Source: DASSUW01 sp963759375
Lineage (GTDB): Bacteria; Actinomycetota; Thermoleophilia; Solirubrobacterales; Solirubrobacteraceae
Reading direction: 5' to 3'
Assembly: GCA_963759375.1 (NCBI GenBank)
Contig: CAVWYY010000008.1
Location: forward strand, 186,001-250,000
Length of the DNA: 64,000 bases
A program made the translations under genes and the position numbers. Under the pieces are notes generated by a model. That model saw only the letters and a program-made list of their open reading frames with translations, was not told the origin of the DNA and did not search any database. Of this stretch, positions 31,403 to 40,426 are shown in pieces (positions within the stretch are counted from its first letter, which is position 1; every line of letters begins with the position of its first letter).

Positions 31403-32428
31403 ATGTCGAGACTTCTCGCTCTCACCCTGCTCCTCACCGCGCTGGTCGCCGGGTGCGGTGACGATGCCGACACCGGCAGCAGCGGCGCCTCGGCGCCTAC
31501 GGCCGAGCCGTCCGCCTTCCCCGTGACGATCCCGCACAAGTTCGGCGAGACGACGATCGACGAGGCGCCCGAGCGCGTCGTCGTCGCCGGTCTGCGCGAG
31601 CAGGACTCGCTGCTCGCCCTCGGCGTCGTCCCGGTCGCCACCACCGAGTGGTACGGCAACCATCCGGGCGCGATCTTCCCGTGGGCCGAAGACGCGCTCG
31701 GCGACGCGCCGAAGCCGACCGTCCTCGGTTTCACCGACGGCATCCAGTTCGAGAAGATCGCCGCCCAGCGGCCGGACCTGATCCTCGCGGTCTACTCCGG
31801 CCTCAAGCAGAAGGACTACGACACGCTGTCGAAGCTCGCGCCGACGATCGCCCAGCCGCGCGGCGAGGTCGACTGGGGCTCGTCGTGGCAGGAGGAGCTG
31901 CTCACGGTGGGCAAGGCGATCGGCAAGCCCGAGGAGGCCGAGAAGCTCAAGGACGAGACCGAGGCGAAGATCGCCGACGCCGCGGAGGCGCACCCCGAGT
32001 TCAAGGGCCAGACCGCGGCGGTCGCGACCCCGTACGAGGGCGTCTACGTCTACGGCCCGCAGGACGCCCGTACGCGCTTCCTCACCGACCTCGGCTTCAC
32101 GTTCCCGAAGGACCTCGAGGGGGTCGGAGGCGACGAGGGCTTCGGCGGCAACGTCTCGGCAGAGAAGCTCGACCTGCTCGACGTCGGCGCCCTGGTGTGG
32201 TTCGCGAACCCAGGCCCGGCGGCCAAGATCCGCGACAACGCCCTCTACAGCCGGCTCGCCGTCCACAAGCAGGGCCGCGACTACTTCATGGCCGAGAAGG
32301 GCGCGCTCTACGAGGCGACCTCGTTCGTGAGCGTGCTGAGCATCCCGCTGCTGCTCGACGAGCTCGTGCCCAGGCTCGCCGCCGCCGCCGACGGTGACCC
32401 GGGCACGAAGGTGGACAGCGCCGGCTAG
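31403..32428 (+). CDS. Iron-siderophore ABC transporter substrate-binding lipoprotein
   Basis: A 341-residue lipoprotein whose signal ends in LTALVAGC (lipidated Cys at residue 18), followed by a Ser/Ala linker. The mature protein has the FepB/FhuD periplasmic-binding-like fold: the opening TIPHKFGETTIDEAPERVVV, GLREQDSLLALGVVPVATT, and the second-lobe start AAQRPDLILAVYSG. It captures ferric siderophores outside the membrane and delivers them to a permease. No permease or ATPase gene is adjacent, so it uses a complex encoded elsewhere. The double iron box upstream indicates iron repression. Confidence 0.9.
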   Translation: MSRLLALTLLLTALVAGCGDDADTGSSGASAPTAEPSAFPVTIPHKFGETTIDEAPERVVVAGLREQDSLLALGVVPVATTEWYGNHPGAIFPWAEDALGDAPKPTVLGFTDGIQFEKIAAQRPDLILAVYSGLKQKDYDTLSKLAPTIAQPRGEVDWGSSWQEELLTVGKAIGKPEEAEKLKDETEAKIADAAEAHPEFKGQTAAVATPYEGVYVYGPQDARTRFLTDLGFTFPKDLEGVGGDEGFGGNVSAEKLDLLDVGALVWFANPGPAAKIRDNALYSRLAVHKQGRDYFMAEKGALYEATSFVSVLSIPLLLDELVPRLAAAADGDPGTKVDSAG

Positions 32429-32434
32429 AACGTG

Positions 32435-33724
32435 TCAAGCGAGGGATAGGACTGGGCGATCATGGACATCGGTCGGGGTCGCTTTCGGACCGGTGGGGAG
32501 GGTGAGCTCGGAGACGTCTCGGCGGAAGCACGCCGCGGTCAGCCAGTCGGCCATGACGCGGATCCGCCGTGAGGTGAAGGGCAGCTGGACGAGGTGGTAG
32601 CCGCGCGCGACGGCCCAGCCGATCGCACCGCGGACGTGCACGCGGCCGAGGACCGCGATGCCGTGCCGGCGGCCGAGCGTGGCCATCTGGCCGCGCGTCT
32701 TGTAGGCGTACGCGCGCGGCGTGCCGCGCAGGTTGCGGGCGAGGCGGCGGGCCTGACGCAGCGCGTGCTGGCAGGTGGGCGGGTCGAACTCGCCGGTGGC
32801 CTCGTTGGGCACCGCGGCGCAGTCGCCGAGCGACCACACGCCGGGCATGCCGACCACCTGGAGCGTCTCGTCAACCTGCACGCGGCCGCGGTCGTCGACC
32901 GGCAGGCCGAGCTGCGCGACGAGCGGGTTGGCGGCCACGCCGGCCGTCCACACGACGGTGTCGGTGTCGACCCGGCGGCCGTCGGAGAGCACGGCGCCGC
33001 CGGCGTCGACCGACGCCAGCGCGGTGCCGCCGAGGATCTCGATGCCGCGCTTGGTGAGCGTGCGCTCCGCGAAGTGGGCGAGCCCCTCCGGGGTCTGGCC
33101 GAGGATGCGCTCCGCCGGGTCGACCAGCAGCCAGCGCGGCTCGACGCCCGCCAGCCGCGGGTGGCGGCGCAGCGCGAACGCGGCCAGCTCCTGCAGCTCG
33201 GCGATCGTCTCGACGCCGGCGAAACCGGCGCCTGCGAACAGGAAGGTGAGCCGCCGCTCGGCGCTGTCGGGGTCCGCGTCGGCGAGCTCGATCTGCCGCA
33301 GCACCTGGTTGCGCAGGCGGATCGCGTCGGCCACGTCCTTGACGCCGAGGGCGTGCTCGCGCAGGCCGGGCACGTTCGGCATGCGGGTCACCGCGCCGAG
33401 CGCGACCACGAGGTCTTCGTACTCGACGCTGAACGAGCCGGCCTCGGACTCGACCTGCACGGCCCGGCGCTCCGGGTCGATGGCGACGACCGAGCCGAGC
33501 AGCAGGTCGGCGTGCGGGGCCATCGTGCGCAGCGGCACGGTCACGTGCCGCGGCTCGATCGTGCCGGCCGCCGCCTCCGGCAGCAGCGGCGTGTAGAGCA
33601 TGTAGTTCGCCGGGTTGACGATGGTGGCGCCACTGCGCCCGATCCGGCGGGCGACGTACCCGCCGGCGAAGCCGCCGCCGAGGACCAGGGTGCCGCCACG
33701 GGCGTTGCGCGTCTGCGAGTTCAT
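32435..33724 (-). CDS. Type II NADH dehydrogenase-like FAD oxidoreductase
   Basis: A 429-residue flavoprotein. The FAD dinucleotide motif is LVLGGGFAGGYVARR (about residues 13-27), the NAD site is FLFAGAGFAGVETIAEL, and the second FAD motif is GVWSLGDCAAVPN. An amphipathic C-terminal region (RGYHLVQLPFTSRRIRVM) would hold it to the membrane. It transfers electrons from NADH to quinone without pumping protons. It converges on the iron lipoprotein gene, 6 bases apart. The small gene at 33735 lies immediately upstream on the same strand. Confidence 0.9.
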   Translation of the reverse strand: MNSQTRNARGGTLVLGGGFAGGYVARRIGRSGATIVNPANYMLYTPLLPEAAAGTIEPRHVTVPLRTMAPHADLLLGSVVAIDPERRAVQVESEAGSFSVEYEDLVVALGAVTRMPNVPGLREHALGVKDVADAIRLRNQVLRQIELADADPDSAERRLTFLFAGAGFAGVETIAELQELAAFALRRHPRLAGVEPRWLLVDPAERILGQTPEGLAHFAERTLTKRGIEILGGTALASVDAGGAVLSDGRRVDTDTVVWTAGVAANPLVAQLGLPVDDRGRVQVDETLQVVGMPGVWSLGDCAAVPNEATGEFDPPTCQHALRQARRLARNLRGTPRAYAYKTRGQMATLGRRHGIAVLGRVHVRGAIGWAVARGYHLVQLPFTSRRIRVMADWLTAACFRRDVSELTLPTGPKATPTDVHDRPVLSLA

Positions 33725-33734
33725 GTGATCTCCG

Positions 33735-33977
33735 TCAGGGGATGTCGACGTCGTCGACCCTCGTTGCGGTGGAGCGCTGGGCGACGTAGAACGGAAGGAG
33801 GCCCAGCGCGTCGGCCTCGCCCATCGCCTCGACCGACCACCAGATCGCGTGCCCGCCGAAGGCGCACGACGCGACCGTGGCCTGATGGCGGAGCGGGCTC
33901 TCGTGCCCCCGGAAGGAGGCGAACACGACGCCGCACTCGTGCGGCTCGTGGCGGTGGTGGATCAGGAAACGGGGCAT
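33735..33977 (-). CDS. Small conserved protein upstream of NDH-2
   Basis: An 80-residue protein beginning PRFLIHHRHEPHECGVVFAS, with a middle CAFGGHAIWWSVEAM and an ending LPFYVAQRSTATRVDDV. The strand-helix-strand pattern and aromatic residues suggest a dimeric ferredoxin-like fold. The three early histidines and one cysteine could bind a metal. I know of no assigned function. It ends 10 bases before the NDH-2 start, so they are probably co-transcribed. The 93-base gap upstream holds the LAL operator. Confidence 0.6.
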   Translation of the reverse strand: MPRFLIHHRHEPHECGVVFASFRGHESPLRHQATVASCAFGGHAIWWSVEAMGEADALGLLPFYVAQRSTATRVDDVDIP

Positions 33978-34011
33978 GCGACGAGATTGCCGCCAGAACG
34001 CGCACCCTCAC

Positions 34012-34032
34012 ATCAGGAGCGCACCCCGATTT
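34012..34032 (+). promoter_or_regulatory. Shared operator, copy 1 (before LAL regulator)
   Basis: ATCAGGAGCGCACCCCGAT (34012-34030) matches the 19-bp element at 36919, 39241 and 52498. TATGGT at 34050-34055 is a good -10 box at the position where the other copies have GAxGxT. It implies autoregulation of the LAL gene. CGCACCC repeats flank the site on both sides. Confidence 0.55.
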
Positions 34033-34070
34033 CGCACCCTGAGGTCCCGTATGGTTGTGATCACAGGCAC

Positions 34071-36906
34071 ATGGCCGCGCTTGCCGAGCACCTCGTCGGG
34101 CGCACCGCCGAGCTGACGGCGCTCGACCAGGCGCTCGACCGGCTCGGGCGGGGCCGCCCGGCTGCCCTGGAACTGGTCGGCGAGCCCGGGATCGGCAAGA
34201 CCCGCCTGCTCGGCGAGCTGGCCGCGCGCGCGGACGAGCGGGGGCAGCTCGTGCTTTCCGGGAGCGCCTCCGAGCTGGAGGGCGACCTGCCGTTCTGGGT
34301 GTTCGTCGACGCGCTCGACGAGTACGTCCAGAGCCTGCCGCCGCGCGATCTGGACGCGATGGACGACGACGCCCGCGCCGAGCTCGGGCACGTGCTCCCG
34401 TCGTTCGGCTCCGCTGACGGCGCCGTCGAGCGCTTCCGCATCCACCGGGCGATCCGCGAGCTGCTGGAGACGCTGGCGGCGTCCAAGCCGCTCGTGCTGC
34501 TGCTCGACGACCTGCACTGGGGGGACTCGGGCTCGGTGGACCTGCTCGGGATGCTCCTGCGCCGGCCGCCGAGCGGCGCGGTGCTCATCGCGATGGCCGT
34601 GCGGCCGCGGCAGATCCCGGAGCGGCTCTCCGGCCCGCTCGAGCGCGCGCACGCGGCCGGGACGCTCACCCGGCTCGACCTGGCGGGCCTGACCGCGGCC
34701 GAGACGCGCGAGCTGATCGGCGCCGCGGCGACGCGGACCGGCTGTTCACCGAGAGCGGCGGCAACCCGTTCTACCTGCAGCAGCTCGCCCGTTTCCCGGA
34801 CGCGCGCTCGGTGGGCGCGGCGCTGGCCGAGGAGCTGGCCACGCTCGGCGACGACGCGCGCACGGTGCTGCGCGGCGCCGCGGTCGCAGGCGACCCGTTC
34901 GAGCCCGAGCTGGCCGCGGCGGCGGCCGGGGTCGGCGACGCCGCGGCGCTCGCCGCGCTCGACGAGCTGCTGGCGAGCGATCTCGTGCGCCACACCGACG
35001 TGCCGCGCCGCTTCCGCTTCCGCCACCCGCTGGTGCGCAGCGCCGTCTACGAGACCGCGCCCGGAGGCTGGCGGCTCGCCGCGCATGAGCGCAGCGCCGA
35101 GGCGCTGGCCGCCCGCGGCGCTCCGGCCTCGGCGCGCGCGCACCACGTGGAGCACGCCGCGCGGCCGGGCGACCTGGAGGCGATCGCCGTGCTGCGCGAG
35201 GCGGGCGAGACCGTCGCCCAGCGCACCCCCGCCGGCGCCGCGCGTTGGTACTCCGCCGCGCTGCGGCTGCTGCCGGACACGACGCCGCCGGAGGAGCGGA
35301 TGCGGCTGCTGCTCGCGAACGCCGCGGCGCTGGCGGCCGCCGCGCGGTTCAGCGAGGCACGCGCGGCGCTGAAGGAGTGCGAGACGCTGGCGCCGCCGGA
35401 GGCGGGCGAGCTGCGCGCGCAGCTCGTGTCCGGCCTGTCGATGGTGGACGGCTTGATGGGCCGCCACGATCGCGCGCGGGCGCGGCTCGAGGCCGCGGCC
35501 GACCGGCTCGACGGCGTGCCCGACCCGCAGGCCGTCGCGCTCGTGCTGCAGCTCGCCGCCGGCGCGGTCTACCGGCAGGACTTTCCCGCGGCGTGCGACG
35601 CGGCCGCGCGCGCACGCGAGCTCGCCGAGCAGAGCGGGACACCGCTGCTGCTCGCGGCCGCCACGGCGATGCAGGCGCTGTCGGAGGCGCTGGACGCGCG
35701 CATCGCGGAGGCCGACGGCACACCGTGATGAGGCGGTGGCGTCTGCTCGACGGGATGACCGACGAGGAGATCGCGCCGGCGGTCGCGGCACTGAGTCAGG
35801 TGGCCTCCACCGAGGGATACCTCGACCGCCTGCACGAGGGCATCGCGCGCTGCGAGCACGCGCTGGCGATCGCGCGCGCGACCGGCCAGGCGCAGCTGTT
35901 CCCGTCGTTCGCCCCGACGCTCGGCTGGCTCCTGTCGCTGACCGGCCGGCCCGGCGCGGCGGTCGAGCTGCTGGACGGGGCCGCCGAGGCGGCGCGTCTG
36001 ACCGGCAGCCCGCACGCGATGGCCTGGGTGCTGTTCGCCCGCGCGATCGCGCAACTCGAACGCGGCGACCTCGAGGCCGCGCTGGCCGACGGCGAGGAGA
36101 GCGTGGAGCTGTGCCGCGAGCTCGACCCGAGCAGCATCGTCCGCTGCTTCTCGCTGTCCACCTACGGCGTCGCGCTGGTGGAGGCGGGCGAGCTCGAGCC
36201 CGGGCTCGAGATGGCCGCCGACGGCGCGGGTGGGCCGCTCCTCCCCCGCTTCGCCGCGGTGTCGCGGCCGTTCTTCCTCGACCGGCTCGTCCCCGCCTGG
36301 CTCGCGCTGGGCCGCCGCGCGGAGGCCGAGGCGGCCGCCGCCGCGGCCGAGGCCGCCGCGGCGCGCACCGGCCTGCGCTTCGGCGTCGCGGCCGGGAGCC
36401 GCTCGCGCGCCGCGATCATGCTCGACGCGGGCGACGCGGCCGGTGCGGCCGACCGGGCGCTCGCCGCCGCCGCGCAGAACGAGGAGATCGGCGCGCGCGT
36501 GCAGGCCGGGCTCGCGCGCACGGTCGCCGGGCGTGCACTGGCCGCCGCCGGCCAGACCGAGGTGGCGATCGAGCAGCTCCACCGCGCCGCCACCGAACTC
36601 GACGAGTGCGGCGCCGTGCGCTACCGCGACGCCGCGGAGCAGGAGCTCGGGAAGCTCGGCGTCCGCAAGCACCGCCGCACGCGCGCCGGCCGGACCGACG
36701 GCAGCCCGATCGAGGCGCTGACCGAGCGCGAGCTGCAGGTCGCCCGCCTGATCGTCGACCGCAAGACGAACGCGGAGATCGCCGCCGAGCTGTTCCTCAG
36801 CCGCAAGACCGTCGAGACGCACATCCGGAACCTGTTCCAGAAGCTCGACGTGTCCTCGCGCGTGGAGGTGGCGCGCGTCGTCGAGCGCGCCGAGCGCGCC
36901 GGCTGA
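34071..36906 (+). pseudogene. LuxR-family LAL-type ATPase regulator, interrupted by two frameshifts
   Basis: Three frames in succession encode one typical LAL protein of about 945 residues. Part 1 (34071 to about 34729) has Walker A GEPGIGKT and Walker B LVLLLDDLHWGDSG. Part 2 (34730-35717) continues with LFTESGGNPFYLQQLARF and tetratricopeptide-like helices. Part 3 (35719-36906) has more TPR repeats and a C-terminal LuxR HTH, ALTERELQVARLIVDRKTN then AEIAAELFLSRKTVETHI. Each junction is repaired by inserting one base. Sequencing error and real inactivation are both possible. It probably regulates the following MMPL gene, with which it shares an operator sequence. Confidence 0.8.
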
Positions 36907-36918
36907 TCGGGGTACAGG

Positions 36919-36939
36919 ATCAGGGTGGCGCCCCGATGT
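36919..36939 (+). promoter_or_regulatory. Shared operator, copy 2 (before MMPL exporter)
   Basis: ATCAGGGTGGCGCCCCGAT is followed by GT, then by 29 bases whose core GGGTGCCCC-CGC-CGGGAAGCTGC nearly repeats copy 4 at 52498. The expected -10 (GAAGCT) falls at 36959-36964. That places the transcript start about 30 bases before the MMPL ATG, which unlike the other copies has a ribosome site. Confidence 0.65.
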
Positions 36940-37000
36940 AGGGGTGCCCCCGCGCCGGGAAGCTGCCTCCATCGCACCCCCGATGGAGGAAAGGCAGACG

Positions 37001-39163
37001 ATGGCAACTCACCTGTACCGGCTGGGAGGTTGGGCGTTCCGGCGCCGCAAGACCGTCCTGGCCCTGTGGGCCGCGGTGCTCGCCGCGGTCATCGCGAGCG
37101 CCGTGGCGTTCGGCGGCCCGACCAACGACAAGTTCTCGGTGCCGGGCACCGAGTCCCAGGAGGCGCAGGACCTGCTCGAGGCGAAGTTCCCCGCCGCCTC
37201 CGGCACCTACGCCCGCATCGTCTTCGCGGCCCCGGAGGGCGAGAAGCTCACCGACCCGGAGAACAAGGCCGCTGTCCAGGCGACCCTCGAGCAGGCGTCG
37301 CATGCAGCCGACGTCTCCGGGGTCAGCGACCCATACAAGACCAAGGCGATCACCAGCGACGGCCGGGTGGCCTACGGCGACGTGATCTACCCGGTGCCGG
37401 CGCACGAGATCGACGACGCCGCGCGTGACGAGCTCGCCGACACGGCCGCACCGGCCGAGCAGGCCGGCCTGCAGGTCGAGTACGGCGGCGGCCTCGTCGC
37501 CGAGGAGGCGCACGCCAGCTCGGAGACGATGGGCATGCTGATCGGCTTCGTGGTCCTGGCGATCACGCTCGGCTCACTGCTGGCCGCGGGCATGCCACTG
37601 CTGACCGCGCTGATCGGCGTCGGCATCGGCATCGCCGGCATCACCGCCGTGTCCGGTGCCATCGAGGTCTCCTCGGTCGCCCCCACGCTGGCGACGATGC
37701 TCGGCCTGGCCGTCGGCATCGACTACGCGCTGTTCATCCTCACCCGCTACAGGCAGAACCTCGACGAGGGCATGGAGATGGGCGAGGCAGCGGCGCGGGC
37801 CACCGCAACCGCCGGCAGCGCCGTCGTCTTCGCGGGCCTGACCGTGATCATCGCGCTGGTCGGCCTGCTCGTCATCAACATCCCGTTCCTCACCGTCATG
37901 GGCCTCGCGGCCGCCGGTACGGTGGCGATCGCGGTCCTGATCGCGATCACGATGCTGCCGGCGATCCTCGGCCTGTCCGGGCACCGCATGGCCCGCCGCA
38001 ACCGCGTGGTCGTTGCTCGCCCGTGGAAGCGTTCCGAGGGCGGCGAGACGATGGCCGTGCGCTGGGCGCGCTTCGTCACCCGCCGGCCGCTGGCCGTGTC
38101 GGTCGTGTCGGTCGCGCTGCTCGCCATCATCGCCCTGCCGGCCCTGCACATGAAGCTCGGCCTGCCGGACGGCGGCTCCAAGCCGACGTCGACGACCGAG
38201 CGCCGCGCGTACGACATGCTCACCGACGGCTTCGGCCCGGGCTTCAACGGCCCGCTGACCGTGGTGGTCGACGCGCCGGGCCTCACCGAGGATCAGCAGA
38301 AGCAGGTCGCCAACGCGGCCGTGAAGGACCTCGAGGACCTGCCGGGCGTCGCCGCGGTGGCTCCCGCCGTGCAGAACGAGGCCGGTGACCTGACGATCGC
38401 GTCGGTCACGCCGACCTCCTCGCCGGCGTCCGACGAGACCAAGGACCTGGTCGCGCTGATCCGCGACAAGGCCGACGAGGTCACCGCCGGCACCGACATC
38501 CGGGCGTACGTCACCGGCACCACCGCCCTGAACATCGACACCAACGACACCCTGAGTGCGGCGCTGCCGCGGTACATCGCCGTCGTCGTCGGCCTGGCCC
38601 TGCTGCTGCTGACGATGGTCTTCCGGTCGATCCTGGTCCCCGTCAAGGCCGCCCTCGGCTTCCTGCTGAGCATCGCCGCCTCGATGGGCCTGACCGTCTG
38701 GATCTTCCAGGACGGCAACATGGCCGACCTGTTCAACGTCGGCTCGACGGGCCCGATCGTCAGCTTCCTCCCGGTGCTGCTGATCGGCATCCTGTTCGGG
38801 CTCGCGATGGACTACGAGGTGTTCCTCGTCTCGCGGATGCGCGAGAACTTCGTCCACACCAACAGGGCGCGCGAGTCGATCATCACCGGCTACGGCCAGA
38901 GCGGCCGGGTCGTGGTCGCGGCCGCGCTGATCATGATCGGCGTCTTCGGCGGCTTCGTGCTCGACAACGACCCGATCGTCAAGTCGATCGGCCTGTCGCT
39001 CGCGGCCGGCGTCCTGTTCGACGCGTTCGTGGTCCGCATGACGCTCGTGCCCGCCGTGATGGCGCTGCTCGGGCGCAGCGCGTGGCGCCTGCCGCGGTGG
39101 CTCGGCCGCCTGCTGCCGGACCTCGACATCGAGGGCGAGAAGCTCGCGCGCAGCCTGTCCTGA
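37001..39163 (+). CDS. MMPL-family exporter
   Basis: A 720-residue RND-superfamily transporter with twelve membrane helices in two repeats. Each repeat has one helix, a large external domain (residues 40-175 and 395-530), then five helices. LGLAVGIDYALFILTRYRQN in the first half and LFGLAMDYEVFLVSRMREN in the second carry the Asp-Tyr pairs used for proton transfer in MmpL proteins. ATG 37001 has AGGAAAGG in front; ATG 36983 is an alternative. It probably exports a lipid or drug, controlled by the upstream LAL regulator. A strong terminator follows. Confidence 0.93.
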   Translation: MATHLYRLGGWAFRRRKTVLALWAAVLAAVIASAVAFGGPTNDKFSVPGTESQEAQDLLEAKFPAASGTYARIVFAAPEGEKLTDPENKAAVQATLEQASHAADVSGVSDPYKTKAITSDGRVAYGDVIYPVPAHEIDDAARDELADTAAPAEQAGLQVEYGGGLVAEEAHASSETMGMLIGFVVLAITLGSLLAAGMPLLTALIGVGIGIAGITAVSGAIEVSSVAPTLATMLGLAVGIDYALFILTRYRQNLDEGMEMGEAAARATATAGSAVVFAGLTVIIALVGLLVINIPFLTVMGLAAAGTVAIAVLIAITMLPAILGLSGHRMARRNRVVVARPWKRSEGGETMAVRWARFVTRRPLAVSVVSVALLAIIALPALHMKLGLPDGGSKPTSTTERRAYDMLTDGFGPGFNGPLTVVVDAPGLTEDQQKQVANAAVKDLEDLPGVAAVAPAVQNEAGDLTIASVTPTSSPASDETKDLVALIRDKADEVTAGTDIRAYVTGTTALNIDTNDTLSAALPRYIAVVVGLALLLLTMVFRSILVPVKAALGFLLSIAASMGLTVWIFQDGNMADLFNVGSTGPIVSFLPVLLIGILFGLAMDYEVFLVSRMRENFVHTNRARESIITGYGQSGRVVVAAALIMIGVFGGFVLDNDPIVKSIGLSLAAGVLFDAFVVRMTLVPAVMALLGRSAWRLPRWLGRLLPDLDIEGEKLARSLS

Positions 39164-39195
39164 CCCGCTGGCCCCCGACAACGGAGGTGAAACAC

Positions 39196-39223
39196 GAGAG
39201 GCCCGCCCACCGGCGGGCCTCTC
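39196..39223 (+). terminator. Terminator after the MMPL gene
   Basis: A perfect 12-bp stem GAGAGGCCCGCC / GGCGGGCCTCTC with a CACC loop lies 32 bases after the MMPL stop. It lacks a long T run, as is common in high-GC actinobacteria. It separates the MMPL gene from the next promoter at 39241. Confidence 0.8.
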
Positions 39224-39240
39224 GGCGTCTCAGGGTTCGA

Positions 39241-39261
39241 ATCAGGGTGGACTCCTGATGT
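39241..39261 (+). promoter_or_regulatory. Shared operator, copy 3 (before 39294 membrane gene)
   Basis: ATCAGGGTGGACTCCTGAT contains a perfect 6-bp palindrome (ATCAGG/CCTGAT, spacer 7). Twenty-nine bases after the trailing GT comes TACATG, whose ATG (39294) is the start codon. GACGGT at 39281-39286, 7 bases before the ATG, is the likely -10 of a leaderless transcript. The operator would cover the -35 region. Confidence 0.7.
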
Positions 39262-39293
39262 GGCCGGGGTCGTGGCGCGGGACGGTGCAGTAC

Positions 39294-40262
39294 ATGAGCT
39301 CCCATACCGATTCGTCTCACAAGCCACCGCTCGCCGCACTGCTCGTCGTGCCGGTCGTCGTCGCCGTGATCCTCACGCTGTTCGCCTGGCCGTCGGCCAA
39401 GGTCGGGCCGCGCGACGTGCCGATCGGCGTCGCCGGCGTTCCTCCCATCGAGCAGCAGCTCGCTGCGCAGGACGGCAAGTTCGACGTGCACCGCTACGCG
39501 AGCGAGGCAGACGCCCGCGCGGCGATCGAGGACCGCGACGTCTACGGCGCGTTCGTCCCTGGCAAGCTGCTCACCTCGTCGGCTTCGAGCCCGGCGGTCT
39601 CGCAGATGCTCACCCACGCCGCCGGCGAGAGCGGCCGGCCTGTGGAGATCGAGGACGTCGTGCCGGCCACGCAGGCGGGCGGCGCGCTCGCCGCATCGGT
39701 CCTGCCGATGGTGCTCGCCGGCATCCTCACCGGCGCCTTCGCGCTCGTGACGGGCGGCAGCGCGCTGCGGCGCACCGGCGTGCTGGTCGCCGGCTCGGCG
39801 CTCACCGGCCTCGTGGCGGCGCTGATCATCCAGAGCTGGCTCGGCGTCGTGGCGGGTGACTGGCTCACCAACGCCGGCGTGCTCAGCCTGGCCGTGCTCG
39901 CGATCTCGGCGACGGTCACCGGCCTCGGCGTGCTGTTCGGCCGCGTCGGCGCGATCGTGGCCGCGCTGACCATGGTGTTCATCGGCAACCCGTTCTCGGG
40001 GGTCGCCGCCGGGCCCGAGATGCTGCCGTCGCCTGCCGGCGCCATCGGCCAGCTCCTGCCGCCCGGCGCGGGCGGGAACCTGTTGCGCAGCACCGGGTTC
40101 TTCGACGGCGCGGCCGCGGGGCAGCACGTCGCGGTGCTGGTGGCCTGGGTCGCGCTGGGTCTGGGCGCGCTGTGGCTCGCGTCACTGCGGTCCGGGTGGG
40201 CGGCGCGAACGCCCGAGGTCGCGGCCGCGGTCGTAGGGCTCCGGCGAACTGCGGCTGGGTAG
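39294..40262 (+). CDS. YhgE/ABC-2-like integral membrane protein
   Basis: A 322-residue protein. A first helix (AALLVVPVVVAVILTLFAW) is followed by an external domain with VPIGVAGVPPIEQQLAAQDG and FDVHRYASEADARAAI, then six helices (about residues 125-305). It is a paralogue of the protein at 10528. Such proteins resemble the permease part of YhgE/Pip-type or ABC-2 exporters and often accompany MMPL or drug-resistance genes. It follows the MMPL gene but has its own promoter and operator. Its last bases enter the long palindrome at 40253. Confidence 0.75.
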   Translation: MSSHTDSSHKPPLAALLVVPVVVAVILTLFAWPSAKVGPRDVPIGVAGVPPIEQQLAAQDGKFDVHRYASEADARAAIEDRDVYGAFVPGKLLTSSASSPAVSQMLTHAAGESGRPVEIEDVVPATQAGGALAASVLPMVLAGILTGAFALVTGGSALRRTGVLVAGSALTGLVAALIIQSWLGVVAGDWLTNAGVLSLAVLAISATVTGLGVLFGRVGAIVAALTMVFIGNPFSGVAAGPEMLPSPAGAIGQLLPPGAGGNLLRSTGFFDGAAAGQHVAVLVAWVALGLGALWLASLRSGWAARTPEVAAAVVGLRRTAAG

Positions 40263-40406
40263 GGAGGCGGGTTGCCTGGCGCGTTGCCGCTCGTCCGCCG
40301 AGCGATTGTCGGGTTGGTTCCCCTCAGGGGAATCAAGTCGACGATCGCAGCGATTGCTCGACGGACGAGCGGCCACGCGCCACTTCTCCGCTCCCCTACC
40401 CAGCCG
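40253..40406. repeat. Long imperfect palindrome between convergent genes
   Basis: Two arms of about 70-75 bases are imperfect inverted copies around a TTCCCCTCAGGGGAA centre (40319-40333). Matching blocks include GGCTGGGTAGGG with CCCTACCCAGCC and GCCGCTCGTCCG with CGGACGAGCGGC. It fills the whole 164-base gap between the 39294 gene and the rhamnose aldolase gene and includes the last 10 bases of the former. It could be a bidirectional terminator or a small palindromic repeat element. Confidence 0.75.
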
Positions 40407-40426
40407 GGGTTGACGTTCGCTCGTGT

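Noticed and set aside
34012..34040. CGCACCC repeats as a CRISPR-like or tandem array
   Set aside because: Only three 7-base copies at irregular spacing without spacers or cas genes; they are part of the operator region.
34811..36906. Parts two and three of the LAL gene as independent genes
   Set aside because: Neither part has a plausible start with ribosome site, and joined they reproduce the normal order ATPase-TPR-LuxR HTH.
37574..39181. A 535-codon antisense frame opposite the MMPL gene
   Set aside because: Its composition (His, Asp, Gln, Arg repeats) is the mirror of membrane-protein codons; the sense strand encodes a complete MMPL transporter.
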